NCBI RefSeq assembly: GCF_002117485.1
Contig: NZ_CP021030.1
Span: 313,001-377,000 of the forward strand
Direction: 5' to 3'
Origin: Rhizobium sp. NXC14
Lineage (GTDB): Bacteria > Pseudomonadota > Alphaproteobacteria > Rhizobiales > Rhizobiaceae
Length of the DNA: 64,000 nucleotides
Both the position numbers and the translations under genes were made by a program. Below are positions 10,620 to 19,986 of this stretch, one piece after another (the first letter of the stretch is position 1; every line of letters starts with the position of its first letter). Below the pieces are notes generated by a model. That model was not told where the DNA came from, did no database searches, and worked only from the letters and a program-made list of their open reading frames with translations.

Positions 10620-12203
10620 ATGGCCGAAAGTCTCGCCGAGGCGGTCTCCCGCCGCCGCACATTCGCTATTATCGCCCACCCGGACGCGGGCAAGACGACA
10701 CTCACCGAAAAGCTGCTGCTGTTCGGCGGCGCCATCCAGCTTGCCGGCGAAGTCAAGGCGAAGAAGGACCGCATGCAGACGCGCTCCGACTGGATGAAGA
10801 TCGAGCGCGAGCGCGGCATCTCGGTCGTCACCTCAGTGATGACATTCGAATATAACGACAATGTCTTCAACATCCTCGACACGCCCGGCCACGAGGATTT
10901 CGCCGATGACACCTATCGCACGCTGACGGCCGTCGACGCCGCCGTCATGGTCATCGATGCCGCCAAGGGCATCGAGCCGCGGACGCTGAAGCTCTTCGAA
11001 GTCTGCCGCATGCGCGATATCCCGATCATCACCTTCATCAACAAGATGGATAGGGAAAGCCGCGATCCCTTCGAGATCCTCGATGAGGTCGAAGAGAAGC
11101 TGGCGCTGGATACGGCGCCGATTACCTGGCCGATCGGCCGTTCGAAGACCTTCTGCGGCTCCTATCATCTCGCCAACAGCACCGCCCGCGGTTCCGACAC
11201 CGAAGTCGAGACGACGCCGGTCAACGGCCCGCAGGCAGTTGCCGACAGGCTGCCGGAAAACGAACGTAAAGCCTTCATCGACGAGACGGAGCTTGCGATC
11301 GAGGCCTGCCGCCCCTTCGACCGCGATTCTTTCCTCGAAGGCCATATGACGCCTGTCTTCTTCGGCTCGGCGCTGCGCAATTACGGCGTTCGCGATCTCA
11401 TCAATGCGCTCGGCGAATTTGCGCCGCCGCCGCGTGACCAGGTCGCCGATACCAGGACCGTGCACGCGACCGACGACAAGATGACGGCCTTCGTTTTCAA
11501 GATTCAGGCGAACATGGATCCGAACCACCGCGACCGCATCGCCTTTGCCCGCATCTGCTCGGGCAAGCTCGAGCGCGGCATGAAGGCAAGGCTTGCCCGC
11601 ACCGGCAAGCAGCTCGGCCTGACGGCGCCGCAGTTCTTCTTCGCCTCGCAGCGCCAGCTCGCCGACACCGCCTATGCCGGCGACGTCGTCGGCATTCCCA
11701 ACCACGGGACGCTGCGCATCGGCGATACGCTGACCGAAGGCGAAGCCCTGGTCTTCCAGGGCGTGCCGAATTTCTCGCCTGAAATTCTGCGCCGCGTTCG
11801 TCTCGAAGACGCAATGAAGGCGAAGAAGCTCAAGGAAGCGCTGCAGCAGATGGCCGAGGAAGGCGTCGTGCAGCTGTTCTCGCCGGAAGACGGTTCACCG
11901 GCGATCGTCGGCGTGGTCGGCGCCCTGCAGCTCGACGTCCTGAAGGAGCGGCTGATGGCCGAATACGGCCTGCCGGTCTCCTTCGAAATGTCGCGTTTCT
12001 CCGTCTGCCGCTGGATCTCGGCCGACCAGCCGGCCGATCTGGAAAAGTTCCTCACCGTCAAGCGCGGCGATATCGCCCGCGACCTCGACGGCGATCCGGT
12101 CTTCCTCGCTCAGGACGCCTTCTCGCTGCGTTACGAGGCGGAGCGCTACCCGGCGATCAAGATGGTCGCTATCAAGGAATATCACGCCGCCAAGGCGGCG
12201 TGA
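10620..12203 (+). CDS. prfC: Peptide chain release factor 3 (RF3 GTPase)
   Basis: Translational GTPase that recycles RF1/RF2 from the ribosome after peptide release. The 527-residue product has G1 AHPDAGKTTLTE, the switch I region ERERGISVVTSVMTF, G3 DTPGHEDF, G4 NKMDRE, and the RF3-specific C-terminal domain (FSVCRWISAD). The length matches RF3 rather than EF-G. A CACAGGATTCACACT leader precedes the ATG. It is convergent with the secretion-adaptor gene, only 30 bp beyond its stop. Confidence 0.96.
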   Translation: MAESLAEAVSRRRTFAIIAHPDAGKTTLTEKLLLFGGAIQLAGEVKAKKDRMQTRSDWMKIERERGISVVTSVMTFEYNDNVFNILDTPGHEDFADDTYRTLTAVDAAVMVIDAAKGIEPRTLKLFEVCRMRDIPIITFINKMDRESRDPFEILDEVEEKLALDTAPITWPIGRSKTFCGSYHLANSTARGSDTEVETTPVNGPQAVADRLPENERKAFIDETELAIEACRPFDRDSFLEGHMTPVFFGSALRNYGVRDLINALGEFAPPPRDQVADTRTVHATDDKMTAFVFKIQANMDPNHRDRIAFARICSGKLERGMKARLARTGKQLGLTAPQFFFASQRQLADTAYAGDVVGIPNHGTLRIGDTLTEGEALVFQGVPNFSPEILRRVRLEDAMKAKKLKEALQQMAEEGVVQLFSPEDGSPAIVGVVGALQLDVLKERLMAEYGLPVSFEMSRFSVCRWISADQPADLEKFLTVKRGDIARDLDGDPVFLAQDAFSLRYEAERYPAIKMVAIKEYHAAKAA

Positions 12204-12233
12204 CCGGGAGTCTTGGAAGCGTGGGCGCTGCGG

Positions 12234-13571
12234 CTATTTTTCCCGCATCGCCCGGCGGAAGTTCTGTGTGATCGGCTCGGCGAGGTAAGAAAGCACGGTG
12301 CGGGCACCCGTCCGGATCATCGTCTCGCTCGACATGCCGGGCAACAGCTTGCGGCCCTCCAGCTTGGCAAGCTCGCTCTGGTCGATCACAACGGTCGCGG
12401 CGAAATAAGGCGCGCCGCTGCGCTCCTCCACCATCCTGTCGGCCGATACGATCTCCACGACACCGTCGAGCGGCGGCAGGTTGTAGCGGGCAAAGGCCGG
12501 AAAACTCACGCGCGCCGGCTGTCCGGGAGCGATCGTCTCGACGTCTTCCGGTCTGACCATCGCCTCGATGACGAGCTGCTGTCCCATCGGGACGATCGTC
12601 ATCAGGGTCTCGCCGGGTTTCACCACGCCCCCGGTCGTATGGACCTTCAGGTCCATGATGATGCCGTCAACCGGCGCGACGACGTTGGTGCGGGCGAGCA
12701 CGTCTTTGGCGGAGCGTTCTTCCTGCCTGAGGTCAAACATTTCCGCTTCGACTTTGCTCAGCTCCTCGACGGCCTGGTTCAGCTGCAAGGTGTTGAGGTT
12801 GAGGATCTGCATGTCGATCTCGGCCATGGCGCTCCTGGCGCGAGCGATGGCTGCGACATTGGTCGCGCGCTCCCCTTCGACTTCCCGCTGTTGCCGTCTG
12901 AGCAGCAGCCAACGCTCGCGGGTGACGAGGCCGCGCTTGACAAGGCTCTCGAGATCCCTGGTTTCGCCTTCGAACACCTCGATCTGCTTATCCTCGGTAA
13001 CGATGAGTTCCTGCAGTCCCGTTATCTCTTCCTCGGTCTGGCGGCGGCGCTGGCTGAGGATCTCTCGCTCGTCCTTCAGATTGTGGTGTTTCGCCGAAAA
13101 CACGTCACGTTGAGCGGCCACCGCGTCCTTTGCCGATTTGGTGGGGTTTGCAAGCAGCGCCGGATCGAACTCGATCTCGGCTTTGCCGTCGCGCTCGGCC
13201 CTCAGGCGAGCGGCCAGCGCCTCGCGCGTCGCGATCCGGTTCTGGACCAGATCAAGCCTTGCCCTCGCCTGCGTGTCATCGAGTTGGAGGAGGACCTTGC
13301 CGGCCTTGACGATGTCGCCGTTGGCGGCGGTCAATCCTGCAATGATCCCGCCCTCGAGGTGCTGAATGAGCTTGCGGTCACCGGCAACCTTGACAAGGCC
13401 GGGCGCCACTGCGGCGCTGTCCAGCGGTGCAAGCGTCGCCCAGCCTCCGGCCATGCCGAAGAACAGGAACATGATCGCAAAGCCGGTGAAAGTTAGGCCC
13501 GTGAGCCGCAGCGGGACCGGTGCAACGGGCGGCGAAACGGGTAATGGAACGACCTTCAGGTCCTTTTTCAT
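12234..13571 (-). CDS. HlyD/PrtE-family type I secretion periplasmic adaptor
   Basis: A 445-residue membrane-fusion protein. One N-terminal transmembrane helix (LTGLTFTGFAIMFLFFGMAGGW, split by the membrane boundary) is followed by a lipoyl half-domain, a long coiled coil (about residues 130-300, rich in E/R/L such as LSQRRRQTEEEITGLQELI) and a C-terminal beta-barrel with VVKPGETLMTIVP. It bridges the ABC exporter to an outer-membrane TolC-type channel that is not encoded here. It is the last gene of the unit exoprotein-ABC-HlyD, 18 bp after the ABC gene. The architecture resembles rhizobial PrsE; orthology is not proven. Confidence 0.92.
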   Translation of the reverse strand: MKKDLKVVPLPVSPPVAPVPLRLTGLTFTGFAIMFLFFGMAGGWATLAPLDSAAVAPGLVKVAGDRKLIQHLEGGIIAGLTAANGDIVKAGKVLLQLDDTQARARLDLVQNRIATREALAARLRAERDGKAEIEFDPALLANPTKSAKDAVAAQRDVFSAKHHNLKDEREILSQRRRQTEEEITGLQELIVTEDKQIEVFEGETRDLESLVKRGLVTRERWLLLRRQQREVEGERATNVAAIARARSAMAEIDMQILNLNTLQLNQAVEELSKVEAEMFDLRQEERSAKDVLARTNVVAPVDGIIMDLKVHTTGGVVKPGETLMTIVPMGQQLVIEAMVRPEDVETIAPGQPARVSFPAFARYNLPPLDGVVEIVSADRMVEERSGAPYFAATVVIDQSELAKLEGRKLLPGMSSETMIRTGARTVLSYLAEPITQNFRRAMREK

Positions 13572-13589
13572 GGCGGTTTCGTTCCCTTG

Positions 13590-15320
13590 CTACTTCGCCA
13601 CGATCGTCGGCATTTGAGCGACCTTGCGCACGCGCGCAGCGAGCTCATTGAAAACATGGTCGCGTGGGCCGAAGAGATCCTGCTGGCCACGATTGAGGAC
13701 AAGGATCTTGTCGACCGTCTCCATGATGTTCGGTCGATGGGCGATCAGGATGACGGTCGTGCCCGCCGCCTTGATCGTGCCGAGCGCAGATATCAATGCC
13801 TCCTCACCGTCGCGGTCGAGATTGGAGTTGGGTTCGTCCAGGATGACGAGCGCCGGATCGCCGTAGAGGGCCCGGGCCAAGCCGATGCGCTGGCGCTGTC
13901 CTCCGGACAGCACCGCGCCGGATTCGCCGATTTCGGTGAGATAACCTTTCGGCAGTCCTTTGATCAGTTCGTGAACGCCCGCCAGCTGCGCGGCCTTGAC
14001 GACCTTGTCGAAGATCACCGGGCTGAGTTTGGCGAAGCGGCAGATATTTTCGGAAACCGTCCCCGCGAAGAGTTCGATATCCTGGGGCAAGTAACCGACA
14101 TGATGGCCACGGTCCTCCGCCGCCCACTGGGCGACATCCATGCCGTCGAGCAGCGCACGACCGCCGGAGGGGCGCCAGGCGCCGGCCAGTATGCGCGCCA
14201 GGCTGGTCTTGCCGGCCGCACTCTGGCCGATCAAAGCCATGGCTTCACCCGGCTCGAGATGGAAGCTGATCCCTTTCAGGATAGGTTCGCCGCCCTGCCG
14301 GGAAAGCACGATATTGTCGGCCTCGAACCTCCCGGTGGGCCGCGGCAGCGCCAGAACCGGGGTCGCCTCGGGGTGCTGGCCTGCAACGGCGGTGAGGCGC
14401 CGGTAAGCGGCCCGCGCTCCGACTGTCGCCTTCCACGTGCCGATCGCCTGTTCGACCGGCGACAATGCACGACCCATCAGGATCGAGGCTGCGACCATGA
14501 TGCCGGGGGAGGCTTCGTTGCGAAGAACGAGATAGGCTCCAAGTCCCAATATGCCCATCTGCAGGGCCAGCCGGTGACAACGGGCGATGGCGGAGATGAT
14601 GCCGCCGCGGTTGGCGGCAACGACCTGGCCCTTGTTCGCTTCGTCCTGCTGCAGCTTCCAGCCTTCCAGCAAGGGTTTCAACATGCCCATCGCCTGGACA
14701 ACCTCGGCATTGCGGATCGCCGCCTCGGCCTGGACATAGGCGCGCGACTGCGCGCCGGCAGCCTCGGTCAACGGCTTGCGTGTCAGCCATTCATTGAGCA
14801 GGGCCAACACGAAAAGCACCCCGCCGCCGCAAAGCGCCAGCCAGCCCAGCCAGGGGTGCATGAAGAAGATGGCGGCGAAAAACAAAGGCGCCCAGGGCGC
14901 GTCGAGGATTGGGAAGATGCTTGGGCTGGTAAAAAAATTCCGCACCTGGTCGAGGTCCCGCAGCGGACGGGCATTGGCCTGGCCGGGTGCCGAGGCGGCA
15001 TATTCCACCGATGCGGTCAGCAGCACCGGCGCCAGGCGTGCGTTCATCCAGGATCCGACCTTTGCCAGAAGACGCCCGCGCACCACCTCCAGCCCCGCCA
15101 TTGCCACAAGCGCGCCGGCCGCCATCAACGAAAGCATCGCCAACGTCTCCAGGCTGTGGCTGGACAGCACGCGGTGGTAGACCTGGAGCATGTAAAGCGC
15201 CCCGGTCAGCATCAGCACGTTGATGCCCCCGCTGAACCAGAGAAGCGGCCGGATGGCGCGTCTGGCTTCTTTCATCACCACCTGCAGGGCAGGGGGCTGT
15301 TGCTTTGTTTTCATCATCAT
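13590..15320 (-). CDS. Type I secretion system permease/ATPase (PrsD/HlyB-like ABC exporter)
   Basis: A 576-residue half-transporter with an N-terminal membrane domain (residues about 20-310, including GGINVLMLTGALYMLQVY and MLSLMAAGALVAMAGLEVVRG) and a C-terminal nucleotide-binding domain with Walker A LIGQSAAGKTSLARIL, signature LSGGQRQRIGLARAL and Walker B ALVILDEPNSNLD. There is no N-terminal C39 peptidase-like domain, as is usual for PrtD/PrsD exporters of C-terminal-signal substrates. It lies between the exoprotein gene (77 bp upstream) and the HlyD gene (18 bp downstream), all on the minus strand, so its substrate is probably the exoprotein. Confidence 0.94.
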   Translation of the reverse strand: MMMKTKQQPPALQVVMKEARRAIRPLLWFSGGINVLMLTGALYMLQVYHRVLSSHSLETLAMLSLMAAGALVAMAGLEVVRGRLLAKVGSWMNARLAPVLLTASVEYAASAPGQANARPLRDLDQVRNFFTSPSIFPILDAPWAPLFFAAIFFMHPWLGWLALCGGGVLFVLALLNEWLTRKPLTEAAGAQSRAYVQAEAAIRNAEVVQAMGMLKPLLEGWKLQQDEANKGQVVAANRGGIISAIARCHRLALQMGILGLGAYLVLRNEASPGIMVAASILMGRALSPVEQAIGTWKATVGARAAYRRLTAVAGQHPEATPVLALPRPTGRFEADNIVLSRQGGEPILKGISFHLEPGEAMALIGQSAAGKTSLARILAGAWRPSGGRALLDGMDVAQWAAEDRGHHVGYLPQDIELFAGTVSENICRFAKLSPVIFDKVVKAAQLAGVHELIKGLPKGYLTEIGESGAVLSGGQRQRIGLARALYGDPALVILDEPNSNLDRDGEEALISALGTIKAAGTTVILIAHRPNIMETVDKILVLNRGQQDLFGPRDHVFNELAARVRKVAQMPTIVAK

Positions 15321-15396
15321 GTCTCTGGGTACGAGATTACATGCGAATGCAAAGACAGTGAGGGGGCAGTCTTGGCTGCCCCCGTTTGGTCAGTTG

Positions 15397-18300
15397 TCAG
15401 GCGACGTCGACAAGGATGTGCTGCATCGCTGTCTGATCGCCATCGGCGTCCACCACATTGAAGGCGAAGTCGAGATTGGCGTTCGGCGTCTGCGTCACGG
15501 TCGAGGTGAAGCCGATATCGGTGATCTTCAGCACGTCGTTATCGGTGGCATCGAAGTCGACCAGACTTGACGCCGCATTGCTGCCGCCATTGGCGCCGGT
15601 CACGCTGTTGAGGTCGATCGCCGCAGCGGTGCCGGTGATCCCATTGCCCGACTGCATGATTTGCGCACCCTGCAACACGTAGTCTTCGCCGGCGGCGTTG
15701 TAGTCGTTCTGCTCGACAATCACGAGGCCGTCATTATTGTCGAGCGTGAACTCGGTATTATAAGGCGCCGGAACCTGGCCGGTCTTGTAGATATCGGCGT
15801 TCGACACATACATCGCCCGGGTGATCGTCGAGTTGTCGTCCGCGTTGCCGGCGATGTTGTCGGCGCCGTTCTTGTCAATCAGGTTGAGGATCAGCATCAG
15901 ATCCTCGCTGCTGCCGATGCCGTCGAACTTGATGGCCATCGCGCCGGCGGTCGCCGTCGGGGTTGTGACTTCGTTGGCGATGCCGACATTGCTGTTGAAG
16001 AACCGCAAGGTCAGCAGTTCGTCTTTCTGGATCGTGTCGCCCGCAACACCGTTGGTGCTCTGTGTTGCTGAGACCCAGGTTTCGTTGGTGTTGCTGACCA
16101 TCTCGTGAGCGTCGGGGGTGAAGGTGGAGTCATTGGATGACCCCTCGCCATTGCTCGTGAGGCTGAACGGGTGGGATTTGTCGATCAGGTTGCCGGTGAA
16201 CTGTACGTAGAAGTCTTCGTCCGCCGTTGTGTTCGGATCATCCGCCTGCAGTTTTTCCACCACGATCTCAGGATGGCCGGTATTGCCCGTCGGCTCCTTG
16301 GACAAGAGTTCGCTGGTGTGGAGCACGTCGAAGCTGAAGCCTTCGAGCGGATCCGTCAGCTGGATCGTGTAGGTGTCGGCGACCTTGTCGAAGACCAGGG
16401 TGCCGCCTGCCGTTCCGACCTGGTTGCCGGCCGCCGGGTCCTTGTCATAGGTGAAGGTGAAGTTGAACGTCGCGGAAGTCAGGCTCTCCGAGGCGAGCGT
16501 TACATTCGAACTGAGAAGACTGCCGCCGCCGCCGCCGGTGATCGTGCCGGTCAGTCCGATCTGGACGCCGGCTGTCTGGGTGTCCTGGTCGACGAAGTCG
16601 GAGCCGCCATTCGTATAGAACGCGGCCGGATGAATGTCCGCGCCGATATCATAGCCGAAGGCGCCGCTCGCCGATGCGTTGAGTACATTGGCCAGGGTCT
16701 CATGCTCGATAGCCAGAGTAGCCGGGTTACCGTCGAACGGCTTTGTGATCGTCGGCCCGTCATCCTCGAAGTTGAGGTTCTGGCCGATATTGCGGATGGC
16801 CGAGGCCTGATCACCGTCACGGTCGGTGATGGTGGCGGTCAGGGTGACGAGGTTGGCGTTCGCCAGGGTTCGGCTGTCATCCGGGTCGCTGGCATTGGCA
16901 TGGACGATTGCCCTTTGCTGGTCCAGGGTGACGACGCCTGCAGTGCTGACGCTGACGGTGAAGACGACCGCGCCGGCGACGGATCCGGCGCGTCCGACGA
17001 CATTGCCGCCTTCGAGGTAGAGCAGCACGGACTGGCCGGTTGCGGTGTCGGTGAGGCCGCTGGCACTGCCGGCCTGGCTGATGCCGAGCGCATAGGTGGT
17101 GGCCGCGGCGCCATCGGCCCCCGCATTCGAGGTGAAGGAGGTTGAGAAGTCACCGGTGGCGTTGGTCGTCAGGACGGTCTCGTCGACTGTCACCTGCGGT
17201 GGAGTGCCGCTTGCCGTAATACTAGGCCCGTCATCTTTGAAGTTGAGGTTCTGGCCGATATTGTGGGTGGCCGGGGCGTGATCGCCGTCACGATCGGTGA
17301 TGGTGGCGGTCAGGGTGACGAGGTTGGCGGCCGCCAGGGTTCGGCTGTCATCCGGGTTAGTGGCGTCCGCATGAACGATTGCCCGCTGCTGATCGAGGGT
17401 GACGACGCCGGCAGCGCTGACGCTGACGGTGAAGACGATTGCGCCGGCGGCGGATCCGGCGCGTCCGACCACATTGCCGCCTTCGAGGAAGAGCAGCACG
17501 GACTGGCCGGTAGCGGTGTCGGTGAGGCCGCTGACATTGTTGCCCTGATTGATGCCAAGCGCATAAGTAATGGCGGCGCCGCCGCCATCGGCCCCGGCAT
17601 TCGAGGTGAAGAAGGTCGAGAAGTCGGCGCTGGCATTATCCGCCAGCACGGTCTCGTCGACTGTCAGTTGCGGCGGGGTGCCGGTTGCCGTGATGCTCGG
17701 CCCGTCATCGTCGAAGTTGATGAAGGAGCCAACTTCTTCGTTATAGGCGTTACTGACGTCACCGCTGAAATGCACTTCCTTGACATCGAAATAGTCATGC
17801 CCGGCGTCGATATTCTTGATGGTGAAACGGTCGAAAGTTCCGCCAGCCCCGCCGGCGGTGGCGAAGTCGACCGTCACGCCCTCGCCGACATTGCGAAGGA
17901 TCAGCCCGGTTCCTGAGAGATCGACAGTAATGCCGAGTGCTGCTGCTGTCGTTGCCACACCGTTCAGCTTGAAAGTTACGCCGGTGATATTGATCTCGGT
18001 ATCGTTGTCGTCAGTGGGGAACGAAGCGCCCTCCACATTGTCGTTATTATTATAGGCATGGATCTCCATGTCGGCGACGCTGCTGGTCGGCGTCGACTGC
18101 GAGACCGAAAAACCGGCGCTCGAGACGTTCTCGATGTGCGAGCCATAATCGGGTGCAGTCGGCGTGTCGGTAAAGCTTTTCCCCGCACTCTGGATGCCGC
18201 CGGTGATCAGGTCGATCTGAAGTTCACGGCCCTCGCGCACGTCTTGAGAGGCGACGCCAAGGCCTTGGGTGCTGACATTGACTTCCGCCTGCACGCCATT

Positions 18301-18954
18301 GTCGTGTGCCGTCACCAGGATCTTCTGCGGGCTGGCGGCGTCGGCGTCGAGAATATACCAGTTGTTATGTCCTGAAGGGGCATCGCCAAGCTGGCTGAAA
18401 TTCACCACCGTGGTTCCGGTGACCGAGGCGAACACCTTGTTGGTCAGATCAATGCGGTCGTCGGCGTTGTTCACATCGGGATGGAGCAACGGCACGTATT
18501 GGACGGTATAGAGGTCGGCGTTGGTGGCGCTGGTGCTGAGGAGCGCCAGCGAAAAGGCGAGCGGCCCCCCGGCGGCCGGCGCGGTGAGCGCGTCGGACGT
18601 GCCGATCACCCCGATCACGACGTTTGCATGCGTTGCATCTTGGAACAGCCAAACGTATTTGCCGTCGACGGTGCGAATGCCGCTGTTGACGCCGACCGTG
18701 GTGGAGTATGGGGTCCCGGAAGAGTTCTGGGTGAGAACCACCGAGGTGATGGTTTCCCCGGCGTTGGCCGAGGCCACGACGAAATTGCTCTGGTAGGCGA
18801 CTTCCGGCGTGGTCAGCCCACCGGCAGCGTCGAGGCTCAACAGATATTGCACCGTCGCATTGTTATGTGGCGCAATCGCTGGGTTGACGTCGTCGTCCTG
18901 GAAACTGGGGGTTTCGTCGATGATGAGATCTTGAGTTGTGATATCGAGTGCCAT
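15397..18954 (-). CDS. Giant secreted DUF5801/T1SS-143-type repeat exoprotein, likely type I secretion substrate
   Basis: An acidic 1185-residue protein without an N-terminal signal peptide (MALDITTQDLIIDETPSFQDDD) and almost free of cysteine. The C-terminus ends in short aliphatic residues (QHILVDVA), as expected for a C-terminal type I signal. It contains repeated DDGPSI modules and two nearly identical tandem domains (residues about 419-576 and 577-733), each with LTVDETVL, TDTATGQSVLLFLEGGNVVGR and VTLTATITDRDGD; these resemble the DUF5801 repeats-in-toxin family. Classical RTX nonapeptide arrays are absent; only one weak GADNIAGNADDN is seen. The likely role is surface adhesion or matrix formation. 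It is transcribed first in the type I secretion unit. Confidence 0.86.
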   Translation of the reverse strand: MALDITTQDLIIDETPSFQDDDVNPAIAPHNNATVQYLLSLDAAGGLTTPEVAYQSNFVVASANAGETITSVVLTQNSSGTPYSTTVGVNSGIRTVDGKYVWLFQDATHANVVIGVIGTSDALTAPAAGGPLAFSLALLSTSATNADLYTVQYVPLLHPDVNNADDRIDLTNKVFASVTGTTVVNFSQLGDAPSGHNNWYILDADAASPQKILVTAHDNGVQAEVNVSTQGLGVASQDVREGRELQIDLITGGIQSAGKSFTDTPTAPDYGSHIENVSSAGFSVSQSTPTSSVADMEIHAYNNNDNVEGASFPTDDNDTEINITGVTFKLNGVATTAAALGITVDLSGTGLILRNVGEGVTVDFATAGGAGGTFDRFTIKNIDAGHDYFDVKEVHFSGDVSNAYNEEVGSFINFDDDGPSITATGTPPQLTVDETVLADNASADFSTFFTSNAGADGGGAAITYALGINQGNNVSGLTDTATGQSVLLFLEGGNVVGRAGSAAGAIVFTVSVSAAGVVTLDQQRAIVHADATNPDDSRTLAAANLVTLTATITDRDGDHAPATHNIGQNLNFKDDGPSITASGTPPQVTVDETVLTTNATGDFSTSFTSNAGADGAAATTYALGISQAGSASGLTDTATGQSVLLYLEGGNVVGRAGSVAGAVVFTVSVSTAGVVTLDQQRAIVHANASDPDDSRTLANANLVTLTATITDRDGDQASAIRNIGQNLNFEDDGPTITKPFDGNPATLAIEHETLANVLNASASGAFGYDIGADIHPAAFYTNGGSDFVDQDTQTAGVQIGLTGTITGGGGGSLLSSNVTLASESLTSATFNFTFTYDKDPAAGNQVGTAGGTLVFDKVADTYTIQLTDPLEGFSFDVLHTSELLSKEPTGNTGHPEIVVEKLQADDPNTTADEDFYVQFTGNLIDKSHPFSLTSNGEGSSNDSTFTPDAHEMVSNTNETWVSATQSTNGVAGDTIQKDELLTLRFFNSNVGIANEVTTPTATAGAMAIKFDGIGSSEDLMLILNLIDKNGADNIAGNADDNSTITRAMYVSNADIYKTGQVPAPYNTEFTLDNNDGLVIVEQNDYNAAGEDYVLQGAQIMQSGNGITGTAAAIDLNSVTGANGGSNAASSLVDFDATDNDVLKITDIGFTSTVTQTPNANLDFAFNVVDADGDQTAMQHILVDVA
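16754..17698 (-). repeat. Two tandem ~472-bp direct repeats within the exoprotein gene
   Basis: The phrase GGCCCGTCATC opens units at 16754, 17225 and 17699 (plus-strand reading), giving one 471-bp and one 474-bp unit, equal to 157 and 158 codons. The units are highly similar at DNA level, including long identical blocks such as those containing GTCGGTGATGGTGGCGGTCA. The third occurrence at 17699 opens into unrelated sequence. Such in-frame tandem units can recombine to add or delete whole domains without breaking the reading frame. Confidence 0.9.
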
Positions 18955-18992
18955 GGAGCTTCTCCCTCGGCTAGCTCGCAGAGGGTCACAGA

Positions 18993-19020
18993 GTCCGGAT
19001 GCCGAACTGCATCCCCGGAC
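18993..19020 (-). promoter_or_regulatory. Inverted repeat 39 bp upstream of the exoprotein start
   Basis: Arms GTCCGG+ATGC (18993-19002) and GCAT+cc+CCGGAC (19009-19020) surround a 6-base loop with a 2-base bulge. Located just before the exoprotein ATG, it could form a leader hairpin or serve as a protein-binding site. Its function is inferred only from position. Confidence 0.45.
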
Positions 19021-19047
19021 CCACCCTCTTGCGTATTGAACCTAGAG

Positions 19048-19081
19048 CTCTCGATCGACTGCGATTGTGGTCGATCGAGAG
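19048..19081 (-). promoter_or_regulatory. Perfect 12-bp inverted repeat upstream of the secretion unit
   Basis: CTCTCGATCGAC (19048-19059) and its exact reverse complement GTCGATCGAGAG (19070-19081) flank a 10-base spacer, about 94 bp upstream of the exoprotein start. It is a candidate operator or leader stem-loop. There is no T-run on the minus strand to make it a terminator. Confidence 0.5.
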
Positions 19082-19571
19082 AACTAGCTCATTCACAGTT
19101 GGAGGGTATTAGGACTAAAGTCCCTATACGCGTTACGACCAAAGCCCGCATCTAAGGCTGCTATGATAGCTTCTCTGAAGCCTACGTCCAAAAAAATGCA
19201 ATACAAGGATGTAAAATTCAGAAGAAATCCACTGAGTACTGAGACAGCCTTCCGCGCCGTATGCGCGATTATCCCCTCATCTTCCATATACTATAAATTG
19301 ATCTTCGATGCACTTAGCCAGTTCGAGCTAAGATCAGAGCAATATTGACGGGTTCTCTCTTTGGCTGTTCGCGCAACACTGCAAATGACTCCGCCCGTTG
19401 TGGGATGCCAGTGGAAGTCATTGCCGGCGATCGAAGGGAGTGGTCTTTGGCTTGCGCTGTCGCCACAGCCGGCCCATCACCGTGCGGTCCGGCAACTCAA
19501 CGCGCTGACAAAGTGGCTGATGACCGAATGCGGCCTAACCCCTCCTTTAGTCAGGTCCTAAGGACCTTGGC

Positions 19572-19976
19572 TCAGTTAGCCTCGCCATCGAACCGCGGCA
19601 GCGGCTCGATATTCACCACCCACGGCAGAGCCGACCGGCACCATATCTGTTTCTTTGGCGTCAGGTCCCGCCGCTGGTCGATGCTGCCGACGCGGATGCC
19701 GATCGCGCGGCCTTCGCCGCCCGTGCGGTAGAGTGGCGATCCGCAATTCGGACAGAAGAATTGCCGGCTGAGGGCGCCGCTGTCGCCATGTTTCGTATAC
19801 ATGTGCGGCTCGCCGGAAATGAGCGTGAAGCTTTCCGGTTGCACCGGCGCGGTGACGCGATAGGCCGAGCCCGTCAATCGCTGGCAATCGGTGCAGTGGC
19901 AGATCGAGATGCGTTCCGGATCGATCTCCGCCTGATAGCGGATTGCGCCGCAATGACATCCTCCCGTTATATGCAT
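19572..19976 (-). CDS. GFA-family (CENP-V/GFA fold) zinc protein
   Basis: A 134-residue GFA-domain protein starting MHITGGCHCGAIRYQ, with zinc-ligand cysteines in GGCHCG, CHCTDCQ and FFCPNCGSPLY. The family is named after glutathione-dependent formaldehyde-activating enzyme, but most members have no proven activity. The ATG at 19976 has a GAGGAG site 7 bases upstream; the longer frame starting at 20090 lies inside the preceding gene. The S10 peptidase gene ends 10 bp upstream on the same strand, so the two are probably cotranscribed. Confidence 0.88.
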   Translation of the reverse strand: MHITGGCHCGAIRYQAEIDPERISICHCTDCQRLTGSAYRVTAPVQPESFTLISGEPHMYTKHGDSGALSRQFFCPNCGSPLYRTGGEGRAIGIRVGSIDQRRDLTPKKQIWCRSALPWVVNIEPLPRFDGEAN

Positions 19977-19986
19977 CGGCAACTCC

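Larger units (their letters stand above)
18955..19571. other. 617-bp gene-poor, AT-richer region upstream of the exoprotein gene
   Basis: No convincing gene lies here. The part from about 19085 to 19350 is clearly AT-richer than its surroundings. Short open frames on both strands (for example 19093-19287 minus and 19163-19348 plus) have no RBS and no recognisable motif. It contains two strong inverted repeats near the exoprotein start and small palindromes (GGACTAAAGTCC near 19110; GGTCCTAAGGACC near 19553). It probably holds the promoter and regulatory region of the secretion unit. A promoter could not be assigned with confidence. Confidence 0.6.

Noticed and set aside
19361..19561. Possible remnant of a regulator C-terminus on the plus strand (LALSPQPAHHRAVRQLNAL)
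   Set aside because: Faintly LysR-like, but there is no start, RBS or supporting motif; too weak to call a pseudogene.
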